Source: Schistocerca nitens (taxonomy: Eukaryota; Arthropoda; Insecta; Orthoptera; Acrididae). From it: DNA of 64,000 nucleotides. Each line of letters begins with the position of its first letter. Position 1 is the first letter of the stretch. The stretch lies in the NCBI RefSeq assembly GCF_023898315.1, contig NC_064621.1, forward strand, positions 125,277,521 through 125,341,520. The letters run 5' to 3'. Both the position numbers and the translations under genes were made by a program. The notes beneath the pieces were generated by a model. The model had not been told where the DNA came from. It made no database searches and worked only from the letters and a program-made list of their open reading frames with translations. Shown here piece by piece: positions 34,342-46,908 of this stretch.

Positions 34342-36398
34342 TTTTTTTTTTTTTTTTTTTTTTTTTGGTCATCAATCTACTTACTGGTTTGATGCGGCCC
34401 GCCACGAATTCCTTTCCTGTGCTAACCTCTTCATCTCAGAGTAGCACTTGCAACCTACGTCCTCAATTATTTGCTTGACGTATTCCAATCTCTGTCTTCC
34501 TCTACAGTTTTTGCCCTCTACAGCTCCCTCTAGTGCCATGGAAGTCATTCCCTCATGTCTTAGCAGATGTCCTATCATCCTGTCCCTTCTCCTTATGTGT
34601 TTTCCACATATTCCTTTCCTCTCCGATTCTGCATAGAACCTCCTCATTCCTTACCTTATCAGTCCACCTAATTTTCAACATTCGTCTATAGCACCACATC
34701 TCAAATGCTTCGATTCTCTTCTGTTCCGGTTTTCCCACAATCCATGTTTCACTACCATACAATGCTGTCCTCCAGACGTACATCCTCAGAAATTTCGTCC
34801 TCAAATTAAGGCCGGTATTTGATATTAGTAGACCTCTCTTGGCCAGAAATGCCTTTTTTGCCATAGCGAGTCTGCTTTTGATGTCCTCCTTGCTCCATCC
34901 GTCATTGGTTATTTTACTGCCTAGGTAGCATAATTCCTTAACTTCATTGACTTCGTGACCATCAATCCTGATGTTAAGTTTCTCGCTGTTCTCATTTTTA
35001 CTACTTCTCATTACCTTCGTATTTCTCCGATTTACTCTCAAAACATACTGGGTACTCATTAGACTGTTCATTCCGTTCAGCAGATCATTTAATTCTTCTT
35101 CACTTTCACTCAGGATAGCAATGTCATCAGCGAATCGTATCACTGATATCCTTTCACCTTGTATTTTAATTCCACTCCTGTACCTATCTTTTATTTCCAT
35201 CATTGCTTCCTCGATGTACAGATTGAAGAGTAGGGGCGAAAGGCTACAGCCTTGTCTTACACCCTTCTTAATACGATCACTTCGTTCTTGATCGTCCACT
35301 CTTATTATTCCCTCTTGGTTGTTGTACATATTGTATATGACCCGTCTCTCCCTATAGCTTACCCCTACTTTTTCAGAATCTCGAACAGCTTGCACCATTT
35401 TATATTGTCGAACGCTTTTTCCAGGTCGACAAATCCTATGAACGTGTCTTGATTTTTCTTTAGCCTTGCTTCCATTATTAGCCGTAACGTCAGAATTCGC
35501 ACTTGTCAGCTCTTGCCGTCTTCGGAATTGTGTGGATGATGCTTTTCCGAAAGTCAGATGGTATATCGCCAGACTCATATATTCTACGCACCAACGTGAA
35601 TAGTCGTGTTGTTGCCACTTCCCCCAATGATTTTAGAAATTCTGATGGAATGTTATCTATCCCTTCTGCCTTATTTGACCGTAAGTCCTCCAAAGCTGTT
35701 TTAAATTCCGATTCTAATACTGGATCCCCTATCTCTTCTAAATCGACTCCTGTTTCTTCTTCTATCACATCAGACAAATCTTCACCCTCATAGAGGCTTT
35801 CAGTGTATTCTTTCCACCTATCTGCTCTCTCCTCTGCATTTAACAGTGGAATTCCCGTTGCACTCTTAATGTTACCACCGTTGCTTTCAATGTCACCAAA
35901 GGTTGTTTTGACTTTCCTGTATGCTGAGTCTGTCCTTCCGACAATCATATCTTTTTCGATGTCTTCACATTTTTCCTGCAGCCATTTCGTCTTAGCTTCC
36001 CTGCACTTCCTATTTATTTCATTCCTCAGCGACTTGTATTTCTGAATACCTGATTTTCCCGGAACATGTTTGTACTTCCTCCTTTCATCAATCAACTGAA
36101 GTATTTCTTCTGTTACCCATGGTTTCTTCGCAGCTACCTTCTTTGTACCTATGTTTTCCTTCCCAACTTCTGTGATGGCCCTTTTTAGAGATGTCCATTC
36201 CTCTTCAACTGTACTGCCTACTGCGCTATTCCTTATTGCTGTATCTATAGCGTAGAGAACTTCAAACGTATCTCGTCATTCCTGAGTACTTCCGTATCCC
36301 ACTTCTTTGCGTATTGATTCTTCCTGACTAATGTCTTGAACTTCAGCCTACTCTTCATCACTACTATATTGTGATCTGAGTCTATATCTGCTCCTGGG
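34342..36398 (-). mobile_element. RTE-like LINE, 5'-truncated, reverse
   Basis: Reverse-strand insertion bounded by 12-bp duplications TATTAAAACCGT at 34330-34341 and 36399-36410. A poly(A) tail appears as a T run at about 34341-34366. The 5' end is truncated inside the endonuclease. Same family as the element at 1-1604. Confidence 0.93.
34381..36395 (-). pseudogene. RTE-like endonuclease-RT, deleted and frameshifted
   Basis: Begins in the endonuclease C-terminus (GADIDSDHNIV with the conserved SDH). RT follows with GIDNIPSEFL, FVDLEKAFDNI, GVRQGCSLSP and catalytic FADDIAIL, then YGSETWI and WCYRRMLKIRW, ending WRAASNQ. Compared with the copy at 1-1604, roughly 50 codons are missing at about 35510, between the DKCE block and ILTLRL. 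This removes the YRTISLI and FGFR blocks and shifts the frame. A second shift lies near 34600. The 341-codon middle frame (35578-34553) is clean. Confidence 0.87.
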
Positions 36399-36479
36399 TA
36401 TTAAAACCGTACTGAAGCAATATTATAATCTAAAGAGCAACATCAATTTACATAACAATACATGCATAAGTTCACCAAG

Positions 36480-38045
36480 TGCTTCAGTAGCACCTCTGTC
36501 TATATCTGCATCGTCATGATTACTGTGCAATCCACAATTAAGTTCCAAGCAGACAGTTCATTGAACCTTCTTCAAGTAATTTCTCTACCGTTCCAGTCTC
36601 GAAAAGCGCGCGGGAAAACCGAAAGCTTAAATCTTTCCGTGCAAGCTCTGATTTTTATTATTTTATTATGATGATCAATTCTCCCTTTCGAGGTAGGCGC
36701 CATCAAAATATTTTCACACTCTGAGGAGAAAGGTGGTACTGAAATTTCATGAGAAGATCCTATCGCAACGAAAAACGCCTTTGTCTTAATAATCGTCACT
36801 CCAATTTGCATATCATATCCGTGGTACTTTCTTCCCTATTTCGCGGCAATACAAAACAGGCTACCCCTTTTTTTTCGATGTTCTCCAACCATCCTAACTG
36901 GCGCGGATACCACACCACACATCGATACTCCAGAAGAGAATTGATAAGCGTTGTTAATCAGCCCTATTGCATTTTCTAAGTAGCAGTCTTTGGTTTGATT
37001 TCCGCACAACGTTATCTATGCGATCATTCCAGTTTAAGTTATTAGTAATTTAAATCCTACGTATTTAGTTTAAGTGGTCTAATTCTGTGATTTATCGGGC
37101 AACTGATATTTATCGGATTTCTTTGAGTATTCAGGCGGATGTCTTCACAGTTTTCAATATTGAAAGTCAAATGCCACTTTTCGCACAATACAGATATCTT
37201 GTCTAGACCATTTTGAAATTGGTTCCGATCATCTGATGACTTCCACAGACGTAAAATGACGGCTTCATCAGCAAATAATCTATATGGGCTGTTCAGATTG
37301 TCTCCTAAATCGTTTATGCATACGAGAAACAGCAGAGGTCCTATACCACTTCCTTGTGGAACGCCAAGTATTGTTTCTGTTTCATTCGTTGACTTTCCGT
37401 CAATTACAAAGAGGTGTAACCTCTCTGATAGGAAATCCCGAATCCAGTCGCATAAAGGAGACGATGCTCCATAGAAACTCTGTTTTATTAGAAGTAGCTT
37501 TGCTAGAAACAGTGCCAAAAACCTTCCAGAAATCTAAAAATTTAAAACCAACTTGACATCCACTGTCGATAACTCTCATTAGTTCCTGGGAATTAGGAGC
37601 TAGTTGTGTGTCACAAGAAAGATATTCTCTGAACCCGTGTTGGCTGTTTGTCAGTAAATCGTTTTCTTCGAGGTATTTCACAGCGTTCGAGCACAGTATA
37701 TGTTCCAAAATCTTACTGCTAATCGACGTTAGCGATATGGATCTGTCATTCAGCGGATTACTCATACTTCCTTTCTTGGTTACTGTTGTAAGCTGCGCTA
37801 CTTCGCAGTCTTTAGATACGGATCTTTCGACGAGCGAGCGATTGCGTATGATTGATACTTGTGGAGCATACTCTGAAAGGAACCTGACTGGTTTACAATC
37901 TGGACCGGAGGCCTGGCCTCCATTTAGTAATATAAGCTGCTTCGATACACCAAGGATATATATTTATATGTTACTCATAATTTTAGTCGTTCTTGATGCG
38001 AATCTAAGAGTATTACTTCGAATTCTTCGGTGAAGGACTTTCCGA
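36480..38045 (-). pseudogene. CR1/L2-like LINE fragment, reverse
   Basis: RT relic in several frames. From 38045 down: QASGPDCKPVRFLSEYA, DRSISLTSISSKILEHIL, SQHGFRE, DWIRDFLSER, GVPQGSGIGPLLF, and RLFADEAV, where FADD is expected (second Asp to Glu). NLNWNDRI and a C-terminal VFPRAFRDWN follow. It is related to, but more diverged than, the family at 51050. The tail near 36480-36540 is only vaguely like the GATGTA repeats. Confidence 0.78.
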
Positions 38046-38086
38046 AAACGGTGTAGGTATTTTTGATTTAGTCGTATTGTCATCAG

Positions 38087-38133
38087 CAAATGGCTCTAAG
38101 TACTCTGGGACTTAACATCTGAGGTCATCAGTC
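38087..38133 (-). mobile_element. SINE 3' fragment
   Basis: Matches only the last 45 or so bases of the common SINE (CAAATGGCTCTAAGTACTCT on the + strand). No duplication found. Confidence 0.75.
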
Positions 38134-38640
38134 TCATCATCAACAACATCACCATTGTTATCACCCACTGAACGTATTGATTGCATCTTGATGCTGATGT
38201 ACTTTACTTACGACCATAATCCCATTGGGTTTTTGGCGGATTTCGAGACAGTGTTCCGCTGTGGAAACGATTAAAATTACCTCGCACTGAAGTTGGGGCT
38301 ATATTTAGAGATTCTATAAACTTAGCCAATCTTGTGGGTTCTACTTTCTTTTAAATTTGTTATACCTTTTTCGTTGATTCTGCGATAGTGTTCTGTCCCA
38401 TTTCGTGTAACATGGCGGATCAGTACTGTCTCTTATTAATTTATTTAGTGCATATCTCTCAACTGGCTTCGATACTACTTCTTTGAATTTAAATCACATG
38501 TGGTCATGCTTACACAGTAAGAGTGACAGAAGTCGAGAGTAGTATGGCTACGCTGTTTCAGCTGGAGGTTGCATTGTTGTGAAATTTATCGAAGATGACG
38601 GATCCAAGATGCGAGACATACATGTACCAAATTGACTCTA
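38134..38640. other. No gene recognised
   Basis: Short frames only, AT-rich. It borders the unclassified repeat that follows. Confidence 0.5.
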
Positions 38641-39370
38641 ATGTTATGGCAGGAAATTCAAATTTTGGTGGAAAAATAGAACAATTCGGTTATCTCCACT
38701 AATCTAATCCTCCCCAATTCTCTCCCACTCCTGTGACGTCGTCCATCCCTACATATCTGCTATGATCTTACCCGCTGGAAATGCAAGGAAACTGTCGTTC
38801 TCTGCCCTGCTGCCACAAAGGAAGGTTATTTGTTTTTGGTGGGAAACAGTAATTCAAAGCTGGGGAGGAAGGCAGGGTATTTTATTAATTTATTTATTTG
38901 TACCTCAGTAGGTCAACCTCTAGTAATGTAATTCGGTAGTGTGTGCGTTCGACTCAACGCGCAGGGACTGTGCTAATTCACACTACATCCACCAGAGGGC
39001 ACTGTTGGCCTATCCCACACATCTCCCCACTCCTATGACGTCCCCCAACCTCCACTCAACCCTCTGGAAATGGCTGTAGCTGTCAGTCTCTGTCCAGCTG
39101 CCAGAGAGGACAGTTAGATTAGTGCACTTTATTTATTTTGGTGGTAAACTGAAGTAAAGATGGCTATTAATTACTCATCTATATGCACAGAGGTATACAA
39201 TGAGTGCCTAAAATCGCAGTATGGCTCAAAATTGACGACGGCACACAATTGGTGCTATTGTGATGAAAGAAAATTTCACAATACCAATTGAAGCTAGTAG
39301 CAGGTAGACTCAGAATAAGTAGTAACTCTACACAGGACGCTTTCTTCACCTCCAAGTCAGAGAATTTCAG
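38640..39370 (+). repeat. Unclassified repeat, copy A, with internal tandem unit
   Basis: Diverged inverted partner of 43262-43815. Inside it a unit is repeated with a period of about 302 bases: CACTCCTGTGACGTC at 38726 and CACTCCTATGACGTC at 39028, each followed by CTGGAAATG...GTC(A/G)(G/T)TCTCTG, a GCTGCCA block and a TTATTT(A/G)TTTT block. No coding region or clear ends, so its class is unknown. Confidence 0.7.
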
Positions 39371-39408
39371 AGTTAAATCAGTGTGCTGATCGTGAACTTC
39401 GCAAGGTA

Positions 39409-39437
39409 CTTGTATCTTTATTTAATAAAGATACAAG
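39409..39437. repeat. Perfect palindrome, 14-bp arms
   Basis: CTTGTATCTTTATT and its exact reverse complement separated by one T. A related AATAAAGATAC stretch recurs about 45 bases downstream. Confidence 0.9.
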
Positions 39438-39932
39438 GGTTGCTACTGTGCACCTCCTGCAAGGTATTTGTTTGAATAAAGATACGAATGTTTCCACTAT
39501 GCACCATACACTTTGAACTTCGTGACGGAGGTCGGCGGCGGCCACTGATATGATTCGTGAGTTGCAGCGGTAATCAGGCGTTTTTTTATTGCTGGACATA
39601 ACATACAATAACAGATCTCTTTTTTACCGGGTGAGACAATGCTTAGAGGAAGTATAGCCTATGATGCTGCTGTATAGGATTTCCATGATACTTTAGCAAT
39701 GTGAGAACATGTTTCCTCAGATGCTAACAGTATGTTGCTGCATATACATGTAAGAAAGGGTGGTCAGCAGACAGGTACTTTGCTATTGTCCACAGGGCCA
39801 GTATGTGTTGATTTGCAGAAAGCATTTTTCCTCAGCGTTCAAGAACGTCTTTGAAGTCAGAAGCTTAACTGTTCACGAGATATTCCACACAGGAATTATG
39901 TTTGCAAAGAACTGTTTATTTTCGACAGCTAT

Positions 39933-39935
<3 letters not shown>

Positions 39936-39978
<43 letters not shown>

Positions 39979-40002
39979 TGTCTCTCTCTCTCTCTGTGTG
40001 TG
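39936..40002. repeat. (CT)n microsatellite
   Basis: CT repeat with a few interruptions, ending in GTGTGTG. Open frames over it on both strands are repeat artefacts. Confidence 0.95.
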
Positions 40003-40148
40003 CTCGGAAAGCATCCAGCATTAGATGTATTGTTGAAGGCTACTGTTGAAAGTTTTGACAATGGAGAGTTTAGCGAGCTGTATCTCACTTTGTCAAAATG
40101 ATCGACAGAGTCCATTATTCACAAAAGGAGAGGACCGCTGGTCACATA

Positions 40149-40230
40149 ACACACACACACACACACACACACATACACACACACACACACACATGGATCC
40201 CCCCCAACACACACACACGCCTACACACGT
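40149..40230. repeat. (CA)n microsatellite
   Basis: CA repeat interrupted by ATGGATCCCCCC, then a second shorter CA run. Confidence 0.95.
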
Positions 40231-43200
40231 TAGGTGTTGTGAAACATCGCTGTTGTTCTAGACCAGCTCTCGTCCATCTTTGCACGTGAGGCAGAGTGTA
40301 TATTTGTATTTGGATCCAGTTGAATGGACCACATTAATCTACTGAAATCATAACAGTACTCCGCATGCCGTCTCACCCATCAGTTGGGGCCACGCTCGCT
40401 GTCTGCGGCCAGCTCTGGGTTATCTTTGATCACGATCTGTAAGTGCATTTAGAAAGGATTTTTGAGTGAAATTCGCATCGATTACATTATACGGCAATGC
40501 AACGTTCCTATCAATTTTTTCGAGAGCAGTATTGTGAACATCTCCCACATGATACTAAATCCAACAAATGACAGTCCATTAAAGTTTCTGACGAGTATAG
40601 ATATGACGGTATCAGCAGTGAAGTGAGTCGAAGAGTACACTTGAACAGTGTAACTTACTAACTGAAGGGACGCTGAGAAATTCTTCTGTAAAACCTTAAG
40701 ACGAATTAACAATCGCTTAACGCATAATACTAAATCTTATGAATGCCAATATGCACAGGAGAACATATTACAATACTAAGCGTTTCCGACATGTGTGAGT
40801 ATGAGGATGAATAGAGCTATCAGCAGTGTGAAGCGTCGGAGGGTAGCTTTGATCAATCTAATATTTTCCCTACATGAGCTTGACTATACTTAGCCATTGA
40901 CCACTTTCAGACAGTACCCGTACATCCAGAAATGTTTGAAAGGATACTGTTACTGACTGTTCAGTCTCTTCATCCATGAAGAACAGTCAGATATTTCACT
41001 ATTTTACCCGGGGGAGGGGGGGGGGTCAGCCTTTCCGAGAAACACGTTTAATTGCTTGCATGAAGCGTCCTGTTCTTGAGTCCGTCGTCGATCTGCGAGT
41101 GATTGCTAGTGACATCACACTTCTCTGTTAGGACTGTAATGAGACAAGTTGTTAGAAGATTCTCTCTCTCCCTGTCCAACAGGTCAAAAAGTTTCAAAAG
41201 TCACTTGTTCGACTACTACTGGCATTCTATACATTTCCTGTCTTTATTTAGTTGAGAGAAAATAGACTTAAAGTTTTGTTTCGATCAAGATTGTCAGGCA
41301 CCAGTGGAGCACACATTTGCAGGTTCTCCAGACATGAGAAACTCATATGATTACGAATATAAAGACCTTAGTTGACTTTGTAATGTGCAAGGATGATCTA
41401 CAATCTGTTGTATAGTTGATCTGGAAACTACTGTATAAGTGAAATCGGTAATCCTTAATGAAAAATACGACTGGAACTACCAGTTTCCTCTATTGCAGAG
41501 TATTCGCAAAAAAGTCTTTGCTGACGAGATACGTTTCTGGTTACTGAAAAGTCTGTAGCACATCCCACCCTACTGTTTTCTCTCTCTAAAGATATAATTT
41601 CCAATCTTTATCTTCAGAATTATACTGTGCAAGCGATCAGTTGCATACATATGGTTGAAATCGAGTATAGTCGCATAAATGCTATGATATGCCGGCAAAT
41701 CGTGTAAAAATATGTAAAATTATGGAAATTTTAACATGCTTCTCGACAATTCCAGCATAAAAATGTTACAAATGTCGTCGTTTTTTGGCATGTAAAAGCG
41801 GATATTGCAACTGATATCGGTTTCAAGACCGGTAAATTAATCCGCGACTGTGGCTCAGTTCTCATCGACAGAGCTTAGAAATTAAATATTCTGGTAATCA
41901 CAGAGTCTGAAAATGATCGTAACTCGTTGCAGAAACTATGGCAGCAAGTAGGACAAGCCAGAAAAAGTACTGCTAGTGGATGCCTTCATGCTGCAGGAAC
42001 TAGCCCAAGTTTTTTACACCAGATCGGAAAATGGCCGCTGTCTGTAGAGGTAGCCCTTATCATGCAACAGGCCTGAACATGTGAGGGGAAATTGTCTCAT
42101 GACCGTTGGTCACGACGCACGATGACCAACCTTGCTGGGGATATCTAAAACCGCGACTATATACAGCGCATGTGCTTCTGTTTTTGGGATCTGTGTGTCT
42201 TCGTGGCATATGTAGGACGCCGGGCAGTTAATAGCTATATGCAGAAGTGATGATTTTGTATGTGCCAAATATGAACTCTGTTTAATACAACGGCATGGTG
42301 GTACAATCGTTTTAGATGACACAGCCATGTTGGAGATCGGTTTCACGACAAAAAGATTCAGTAGCAGAGCAGTGTAATGGGCTTAGTGTCTTTGGCAATA
42401 TTGTCCTTATTTTATCATCTATTGGCAATGCAATAAGACTGCTGTATGTATTTTTCAATCTGTAAAAAAATTCCCGCTGAATTTCTCGTAATTTGTCCGT
42501 CCATAGAAAGTGGTCGTCAGTCCTCCCACATCAGCAGCAGCATTTTGCCAGGTAAATTCGGTAAGAACCAAACAGCAAGCACCATCCACAGGAAGCTCCT
42601 TTACGTCAGAGAGTCATAAGACATTTATTGTGGGGAGGTATAGGAGTCTGTACAGACTGGTTCGAAGAAGCCAGGGACGAAACGAGGCATCTATGGAATG
42701 TTCTGTGACGCGAGGGAGTCGCGTGATGTCTTCTTTGTTCAAGTTTACAGAGACTCGTGCAAGCAGACCAGCCTTCTCTGGTTTAGACACGTGGGCTGCT
42801 GTCTCCCACCAGCCATCAGAGCTCCGGAGCAGTAGCTGTAACACACCGAAATTTACCGAAAATTCCACCCATTTCTCTTGCCTATAGAACAGTGCTTCGA
42901 ATTCTAGGAGAATCTTTTAACATCCGATATGCTATGTGTGTGTGTGTTTTTCTCGTGATATCTAGTTCTGATTTTCCTATCTGTGACGACACCATTGTGA
43001 CTTTTCCATTGTAGAACTGGGCTTCGGTAAGTGAAGAAAATAAAAAATAGGTGCCTTAACATTCCTGAACCCTGCAACAAATATACACCAAGCCCACTAA
43101 ACGTTTCATTTAAGTGATGAACACTACAGTAGCAGATGTGTGTACTCCGATTTTTTAACATCTCTGCAGTTCTTGTTTCTCCATAATTTCTATGCATATA

Positions 43201-43261
43201 CCAGTTTAGGGAGTTGTTTCAGTTATCATTTTAGTTATCTACCAGTTCACAAATGGAGAAA
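40231..43261. other. No gene recognised
   Basis: Three kilobases without a recognisable domain, RNA gene or TE end. A G-rich run is at 41010-41023. Frames at 42510-42887 (+) and 42614-42868 (-) overlap each other and show no motif. Confidence 0.5.
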
Positions 43262-43815
43262 AGATATTTATTTCGACTTGTAGGTGAAGGGAGCGTCCTA
43301 TGTATGGTTATTACTTATTTTGAGTCCACCTGCCAAGAGTTTCAAGTGGTATCGTCAACTTATTTTTCCAGCAGCACAGAGCCGGTTGAGTAACATCGTC
43401 AATTTTGAGCCATATTGCGATTTTAGGCCCTCATTGTGCAGCACGATGTATATAGATATGTAATTAGTAGCCATCTTTACTTCAGTTCCCTAGCAAAAAT
43501 AAATAAAGTACAGAATTCTAATCATCCTCTCTGGCAGCTGGACAGAGACTGACAGTTTCCCACCATTTCCATGGGGGTGGTGGTGGTGACAGTGGGTTAC
43601 ATAATAGGAGTGCGGTGAGGTGTGTGGAGGCCAACAGTGCCATCTGTTGGAATTGGTGTGGACTAGCTCAGTCGGTTCCTGCATTCGAGGCAAACACACA
43701 GATCTCTGATTTAGGTTACTGGAGATAGCCCAACTGAGCTATAAATAAATTAATTAGTTAAGTACCCTGCCTTCCTTTCGAGTACAGTATTACCGTTTCT
43801 CACCAAAGATAAAAA
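43262..43815 (-). repeat. Unclassified repeat, copy B
   Basis: Read in reverse, it matches copy A: AACTGTCAGTCTCTGTCCAG, CTGCCAGAGAGGA, AACTGAAGTAAAGATGGCTA and TCAAAATTGACGA blocks in the same order. It has only one clear tandem unit and its own (ACC)n expansion near 43575. It lies about 4 kb from copy A in opposite orientation. Confidence 0.7.
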
Positions 43816-43981
43816 GAGTCGAGCCTTACACATCTGAGATAGGTTACTGGAGGTAGCCCAATAGAGCTACGCCGTTTCAGTAGATTCCTCAGACCCTCTA
43901 ACCTAAAATCCACACAGTCCCCTCCATACAGCCCCCGCTACCTGTGTAGCCACTTTCTATGTGTAGGTGATAACTCATGTA

Positions 43982-45312
43982 CCAGGGTTATTACAAATGA
44001 TTGAAGCGATTTCACAGCTCTACAATAACTTTATTATTCGAGGTATTTTCACAATGCTTTGCACACACATACAAAAAGTCAAAAAGTTTTTTTAGGCATT
44101 CACAAATGTTCGATATGTGCCCCTTTAGTGATTCGGCGGACATCAAGCCGATAATCAAGTTCCTCCCACACTCGGCGCATGTTCCCATCAATGAGTTCGA
44201 AAGCATCGTCGATGCGAGCTCGCAGTTCTGGCACGTTTCTTGGTAGAGGAGGTTTAAACACTGAATCTTTCACATAACCCCACAGAAAGAAATCGCATGG
44301 GGTTAAGTCGGGAGAGCGTGGAGGCCGTGACATGAATTGCTGATCATGATCTCCACCACGACCGATCCATCGGTTTTCCAATCTCCTGTTTAAGAAATGC
44401 CGAACATCATGATGGAAGTGCGGTGGAGTACCATCCTGTTGAAAGATGAAGTCGGCGCCGTCGGTCTCCAGTTGCGGCATGAGCCAATTTTCCAGCATGT
44501 CCAGATACACGTGTCCTGTAACGTTTTTTTCGCAGAAGAAAAAGGGGCCGTAAACTTTAAACCGTGAGATTGCACAAAACACGTTAAATTTTGGTGAATT
44601 GCGAATTTGCTGCACGAATGCGTGAGGATTCTCTACCGCCCAGATTGTATCTGTTCACTTCACCATTAAGAAAAAATGTTGCTTCATCACTGAAAACAAG
44701 TTTCGCACTGAAAGCATCCTCTTCCATGAGCTGTTGCAACCGCGCCGAAAATTGACAGCGTTTGACTGTGTCATCGGGTGTCAGGGCTTATAGCAATTGT
44801 AAACGGTAAGGCTTCTGCTTTAGCCTTTTCCGTAAGATTTTCCAAACCGTCGGCTGTGGTACGTTTAGCTCCCTGCTTGCTTTATTCGTCGACTTCCGCG
44901 GGCTACGCGTGAAACTTGCCCGCACGCGTTCAACCGTTTCTTCGCTCACTGCAGGCCGACCCGTTGATTTCCCCTTACACAGGCATCCAGAAGCTTTAAA
45001 CTGCGCATACCATCGCCAAATGGAGTTAGCAGTTGGTGGATCTTTGTTGAACTTCGTCCTGAAGTGTCGTTGCACTGTTATGACTGACTGATGTGAGTCC
45101 ATTTCAAGCACGACATACGCTTTCTCGGCTCCTGTCGCCATTTTGTCTCACTGCGCTCTCGAGCGCTCTGGCAGCAGAAACCTGAAGTGCGGCTTCAGCC
45201 GAACAAAACTTTATGAGTTTTTATACGTATCTGTAGTGTGTCGTGACCATATGTCAATGAATGGAGTTACAGTGAATTTATGAAATCGCTTCAATCATTT
45301 GTAATAGCCCTG
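43982..45312 (-). mobile_element. Tc1/mariner-type transposon with TIRs
   Basis: Left end CCAGGGTTATTACAAATGA and right end (complement) CAGGGCTATTACAAATGA, matching over about 31 bases. TA flanks at 43980-43981 and 45313-45314. The left end has one extra C. Reverse-strand transposase inside. Confidence 0.9.
44100..45141 (-). pseudogene. Transposase (Tc1/mariner superfamily), inactivated
   Basis: ATG at 45141. N-terminal helix-turn-helix (RHFRTKF, then GRPAVSEET and PQPTVWKILRKRL). A TAA at about 44788 interrupts it. The catalytic part has FSDEATFF (first Asp), then a small deletion near 44645 that shifts frame, then a clean 171-codon stretch with FQQDGTPPHFHHDV (second Asp), SPDLTPCDFFLWG (third Asp) and the terminal GAHIEHL. 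The second and third Asp are 46 residues apart by count, wider than the 41 seen in the elements at 59.6 and 63 kb. Related to 5239-6293. Confidence 0.88.
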
Positions 45313-45314
45313 TA

Positions 45315-46521
45315 TCAAGCAGAATCTGAAAACCCACCAGCATACGGCGAATCTGCAGCCTACACGGTCGCAGACCTACCTGAGCCTCTAATTTAATTGG
45401 CTTAGCGCCAAAGGACCACTGTCCGTTCTGTTGACGATGCTAAAGATGGTGAATTACACCTTCATCACGCAAGAGATGCAAACAGGAGTCAGCGCCATTA
45501 CATGCATAATGATGGCGCTCCCAACAAACAGGATTCCGACCCTCTTTAAATGCCCAGACATTTCAGGGCAAGGGGCTTCTTCTGGAACAGGGTGAGGGCC
45601 TGCATCTGACTCAGGGGTATTCACAGCCACAGACACCACCTGAAACCAGCTCATCGTATGGATGATTTCTCATTCGACCACAGGTGAGGGGTCTTTCCCA
45701 CTACGGTCATTACCCTAGGCAGCCACAGACAGCAGTGCAGCGATCGGAGTCATGTGACACGTGCTGGACTTTCTCAAATTCCCACGTTCTTTCCCCCACA
45801 GTCAGGTCCATCCACAACAGCCTGGAGCTGTGAAAGAAGGGTCACGAACTCAGCTCATGTCGGAACAAAGGAATCACAACCTCTATTCATAAGAAAGATG
45901 GTTATTAGAACACTAGACTGTGGCTAGTAAGCACTCAGGCACGCAAGAAATAAAAAAAAAAAATCTAGTAACCACACAGATAACCGAGAATAAGTCGTTC
46001 ATGTTCTAATCCTATAAAATTTTATAACAAATCCATATTGTACTCGTTTTATCTCCGGCAGGAGCACAATGTGTTCTCACACTCACAAGTTCAAGAAAGG
46101 AAGAAAAACATATATGGTTTTACATTTATGCCACAGAAAAAGTGTGTAGTATTTGGAACCTCTATTGAATGGTAGCAGACAGCGACCTCGCAATTTGGTA
46201 GCCCCCGAGATTTAATGTTATGCTGTATTTCTGCTGTATATGGCATAACTGAACAGTCTTCTGGTGTCGTTTCGTCGTCAAAACTAGGTCATTACGTAGG
46301 TTGGAAGCGTATTAGTCGTTATTAGCATGATGTTTCTAGGGTGATTAGTATTTTGGCAGCACTACATAGCGTAAAGAAATAGATGGAGGATGACGTCGTA
46401 TCAGACGAAAGGCTAATGACAAATATTCAGCAGCTTTCGTACTGCAGAAGTAAATGAAATTTACAAATGAATCATACAGCCTAGAAGAGCGCCCTCAAAT
46501 ACATTGTATTCTGCTTTGCAG
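45315..46521. other. Intron sequence upstream of zinc-finger exon
   Basis: Non-coding stretch ending in the splice acceptor (TTCTGCTTTGCAG, AG at 46520-46521) of the zinc-finger exon. No upstream exon recognised here or further left. A frame at 45454-45654 (-) has no recognisable motif. Confidence 0.6.
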
Positions 46522-46908
46522 GTGCACGCACGCACGCATACTGGAGAAAAGCCGTTCCAGTGCGCCGAATGCGGTAAAGCATTCACCCAGGTGCGCAACT
46601 ACAAGTACCACGTGTCGGTGCACGCGGGAACGCAAGAGTTCGCGGCGGTGTGTCCAGAGTGCGGCAAGGTGTTCAACAACGGCGGCTACCTCAGCTCACA
46701 CATGAAGATCCACCGCAACCGGAAAGAGTATGCGTGCGCAGAATGCGGGCGGCGCTTCAACCAGCGCGTCACCTGCAACACGCACATGCGCACACACACA
46801 GGACTGCGACCTCATGTCTGCACACTATGTGACAAGGCCTTCACGCGCAAGACGCTGCTCATCCAGCACATGCGCACGCACACCGGTGAGAAGCCATTTA
46901 CCTGTGAG
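46522..46908 (+). CDS. C2H2 zinc-finger protein, internal exon
   Basis: 129 codons, phase 0 at both ends, between acceptor TTGCAG and a strong donor GAG|GTACGT. It starts in mid-finger (VHARTH carries the two His of a finger whose Cys lie in an earlier exon). Four complete fingers follow, with CAEC, CPEC, CAEC and CTLC and His pairs HVSVH, HMKIH, HMRTH and HMRTH. The exon ends at TCE, the first Cys of the next finger. TGEKP-type linkers are present. This is a sequence-specific DNA-binding, presumably nuclear protein; the family member is not identified. Upstream exons are outside the window or unrecognised. GC-rich against an AT-rich background and free of lesions, unlike the transposon ORFs. 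Confidence 0.9.

Noticed and set aside
38726-39160. CRISPR-like array
   Set aside because: Only two diverged units with a 302-base period in a eukaryotic genome; not an array.
39760-40289. Frames rich in Leu/Ser, Arg/Glu or Thr/His
   Set aside because: They read through CT and CA microsatellites.
42510-42887. 125-codon frame with opposite-strand partner
   Set aside because: Both frames lack motifs; no evidence for either as a gene.
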